The position numbers were made by a program, and so were the translations under genes. This document shows positions 6,291 to 7,936 of a stretch of 7,936 bases of DNA, piece after piece (positions within the stretch are counted from its first letter, which is position 1; each line of letters opens with the position of its first letter). The notes under the pieces are model-generated. The model was not told where the DNA came from and made no database searches. It saw nothing but the letters and a program-made list of their open reading frames with translations. Origin of the DNA: F23-B02 sp963640555 (GTDB lineage: Bacteria; Bacillota; Clostridia; Oscillospirales; Oscillospiraceae); NCBI GenBank assembly GCA_963640555.1, contig CAVHZB010000065.1, positions 1 through 7,936 of the forward strand, read 5' to 3'.

Positions 6291-7395
6291 TCTCCTTTAC
6301 CTCCTTCCCTGCAGCCTTGCGGAAGCTGAGCTTATAGGTGATGAAAAATTCACAGCCGATGATGAAGAACAGGATTATTCCCGTCAGGATATCCGAAAAC
6401 GAATGGTTCAAGCCGAAGTTTGTGGATATTGCGCTCGCGCCCTTGTCGAGGAAGGCCAGCAGCATGCTTGCGAAGATCATGATGATGGGGTTGAACTTTG
6501 CAAGCCACGAGATCATGACCGCCGTAAAGCCGCGTCCGTCGGACAGCGAGGTAGACAGCGTGTGATCCGTGCCGCACACGAGCAGGAAGCCGACGACGCC
6601 GCAGATGGCGCCCGACAGCAGCATCGTGCGGATAATGACTCTGTCGACCTTTATGCCGACATAGCGTGCCGTGCGTTCGCTTTCGCCGACGACGGAGAGC
6701 TCATAGCCGTGCTTTGAGTAGTTGAGGTAGATGTAAACGAGAGCAGTGAGCACGAGGACGATAAGAACATTGAGCATGTACTTATTACCGCCGAGCTGCG
6801 GGAGCCAGCCGATCTGTGTGCTCTGGTTTATGATGCCTATCTGACCCGCGCCCTTGGGCACCTCCCAGATTATGACGAAGAACGCGACGAGCTGAGTTGC
6901 GACATAGTTCATCATAAGGGTGAACAGTGTCTCGTTCGTGTTCCATTTTGCCTTAAAAAATGCCGGTATACCGCCCCAGATCGCTCCTGCGGCTATGCTC
7001 GCCGCGGCGCTTACCGCGATGAGCGCACCGTTCGGGAGCGTATCGGCAAGGCAGATCATGCATGCAGCCGCCGCAAGGCAGCCGGCAAGTATCTGTCCCT
7101 CACCGCCGATGTTCCAGAATTTCATTTTAAACGCCGGAGTGACTGCGAGCGATACGCCGAGAAGCATCGCGGTGTTCTGCGCGAGGATCCACACCTTGCG
7201 TTCGCTGCCGAAGGAGCTTTTTATCATGGTCGCATAGACCTGAATAGGATTCTCGCCCGTGACGGTCATGGTGATTATCGCGCATACTACGAGCGCGGCA
7301 ACTATTGACAGGAGGCGTATGCCCCATGCCTTGTACCACGGCAGTGTGCCGCGCTTGACGATATGCAGCAGCGGCTCTCTGTTATTATTCTTCAT
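6283..7395 (-). CDS. ABC transporter permease, NupP-like (BMP/nucleoside or simple-sugar importer)
   Basis: The partner permease of the following gene, 370 residues; the two should form the membrane heterodimer. A cytoplasmic N-terminus of about 25 residues precedes the first helix (about 26-46). FKMKFWNIGGEGQIL (89-103) matches the FNIGxEGQ motif typical of NupP/YufP permeases. NTNETLFTLMMNYVA (152-166) is another strongly conserved block. SKHGYELSVVGESERTARYV (227-246) is the ATPase-contact loop, and DGRGFTAVMISWLAKFNP (286-303) the conserved C-terminal motif. The start ATG at 7393-7395 lies inside the end of the ATPase gene (11-base overlap), with a GGAGGGGAG site upstream, so the three genes are translationally coupled. 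No truncation or frameshift is visible. The family is clear; the substrate (nucleoside, purine or related) is inferred. Confidence 0.88.
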   Translation of the reverse strand: MKNNNREPLLHIVKRGTLPWYKAWGIRLLSIVAALVVCAIITMTVTGENPIQVYATMIKSSFGSERKVWILAQNTAMLLGVSLAVTPAFKMKFWNIGGEGQILAGCLAAAACMICLADTLPNGALIAVSAAASIAAGAIWGGIPAFFKAKWNTNETLFTLMMNYVATQLVAFFVIIWEVPKGAGQIGIINQSTQIGWLPQLGGNKYMLNVLIVLVLTALVYIYLNYSKHGYELSVVGESERTARYVGIKVDRVIIRTMLLSGAICGVVGFLLVCGTDHTLSTSLSDGRGFTAVMISWLAKFNPIIMIFASMLLAFLDKGASAISTNFGLNHSFSDILTGIILFFIIGCEFFITYKLSFRKAAGKEVKENV

Positions 7396-7936
7396 CGGCC
7401 TTCTCCCCTCCCAGCTTTGTCATCATCATGCCGACATCGCGCTTTTTGGCGCCGCGGCCGGAAACTATGCCGCTTACCTTGCCGCCGCACAGGATCAATA
7501 TCCTGTCGCACAGCTCAAGCAGCACATCGAGATCCTCGCCGACATATATGACGGCAACGCCCTTCTGCTTCTGGCGGTTTATGAGGTCGTATATCGTGTA
7601 GGATGAGTTGATATCCAGTCCGCGCACGGCGTAGGCGGTGAGAAGCACCGTCGGTGCGGAGGCTATTTCTCGCCCGACGAGCACCTTCTGAACATTGCCG
7701 CCGGAGAGCCTGCGCACGGGAGTGCTTATGCCGGGAGTTACGACCTCAAGCTCGTCAACGACCGTTTCCGCAAGCTTGCGGGGGCTTTTTCTGTCGGTAA
7801 ATACGCCTTTGCCCTTTCTGAAGGAGCGGAGCATCATGTTATCGCCCAGATCCATGTTTGCAACAAGACCCATGCCGAGCCTGTCCTCGGGCACAAATGA
7901 CAAAACGACTCCGAGATCCGCTATCGACAGAGGATC
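7385..7936 (-). CDS. ABC transporter ATP-binding protein, NupO-like, C-terminal domain (5' end outside window)
   Basis: The C-terminal 183 residues of a sugar/nucleoside-type ABC ATPase. Proteins of this group have two fused nucleotide-binding domains (about 500 residues), and the visible part fits the second. SFVPEDRLGMGLV (12-25 of the visible part) is the PEDR motif that marks the second domain. RLSGGNVQKVLVGREIA (76-92) is an intact ABC signature. TVLLTAYAVRGLDINSS (96-112) replaces the Walker B/D-loop region, usually near LLIAxQPTRGLD, so the acidic Walker B pair is absent. YVGEDLDVLLELCDRI (131-146) stands where an H-loop would be, also without histidine, as is common in this family. 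The frame is open to the window edge; the TTG at 7901-7903 is internal, not a start. It energises the two permeases encoded downstream. A BMP-type lipoprotein gene is expected further upstream. Confidence 0.9.
   Translation of the reverse strand, partial: DPLSIADLGVVLSFVPEDRLGMGLVANMDLGDNMMLRSFRKGKGVFTDRKSPRKLAETVVDELEVVTPGISTPVRRLSGGNVQKVLVGREIASAPTVLLTAYAVRGLDINSSYTIYDLINRQKQKGVAVIYVGEDLDVLLELCDRILILCGGKVSGIVSGRGAKKRDVGMMMTKLGGEKADEE

Noticed and set aside
5247..6329. A 360-residue open frame on the plus strand
   Set aside because: It lies antisense to a permease with strong family motifs. It is rich in His, Arg and Gly, has no recognisable domain, runs through the terminator hairpin, and is explained by GC-rich third positions of the real gene.
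7385..7903. A short stand-alone protein starting at TTG 7901-7903
   Set aside because: The frame stays open to the window edge and the residues upstream (DPLSIADLGVV) continue the ATPase domain, so this is an internal codon.

Overview
The window looks like chromosomal DNA from an anaerobic gut-type Firmicute (Clostridia, possibly Oscillospiraceae-like). That placement is inference. It rests on strong Shine-Dalgarno sites (one is a perfect AAGGAGGT), a SipW-type signal peptidase with a cognate secreted protein, a BMP/nucleoside-type ABC transporter, and an intergenic multi-hairpin repeat of a kind I recall from gut Clostridia. Most genes are GC-rich at the third codon position, which produces many long false antisense ORFs. 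I found no rRNA, tRNA, CRISPR array, transposase or phage gene.

Left part, minus strand (1-1225): a SipW-type signal peptidase I is followed downstream by a secreted protein with a SipW-cognate (TasA/camelysin-like) signal peptide, which runs off the left edge. The peptidase probably processes its neighbour, which would be a surface or fibre-forming protein. The 171-base gap between them holds a compact element of several hairpins. The element touches the sipW stop codon and carries a TATAAT pointing at the secreted-protein gene.

Middle part, plus strand (1421-5250): after a divergent promoter region with a near-consensus promoter in each direction, four tightly packed genes encode an aromatic amino-acid-permease-family transporter, a membrane-anchored alpha/beta hydrolase, FolC (folate synthesis and polyglutamylation) and RuvX/YqgF (RNase H-fold nuclease). 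Gaps of 1, 10 and 9 bases suggest one transcript. The ruvX frame ends in three different stop codons in a row.

Right part, minus strand (5255-7936): the 3' end of an ABC importer operon of the BmpA-NupOPQ type. In transcription order it holds the C-terminal part of a double-domain ATPase (starting outside the window), then two permeases. The genes overlap by 11 and 8 bases, and a rho-independent terminator follows. The plus and minus operons converge on this terminator, whose U-tract serves only the minus strand.

All genes belong to known families; I see no clearly new system. The best candidates for a second look are the sipW/secreted-protein pair with its hairpin element, and the degenerate Walker B region of the ATPase.
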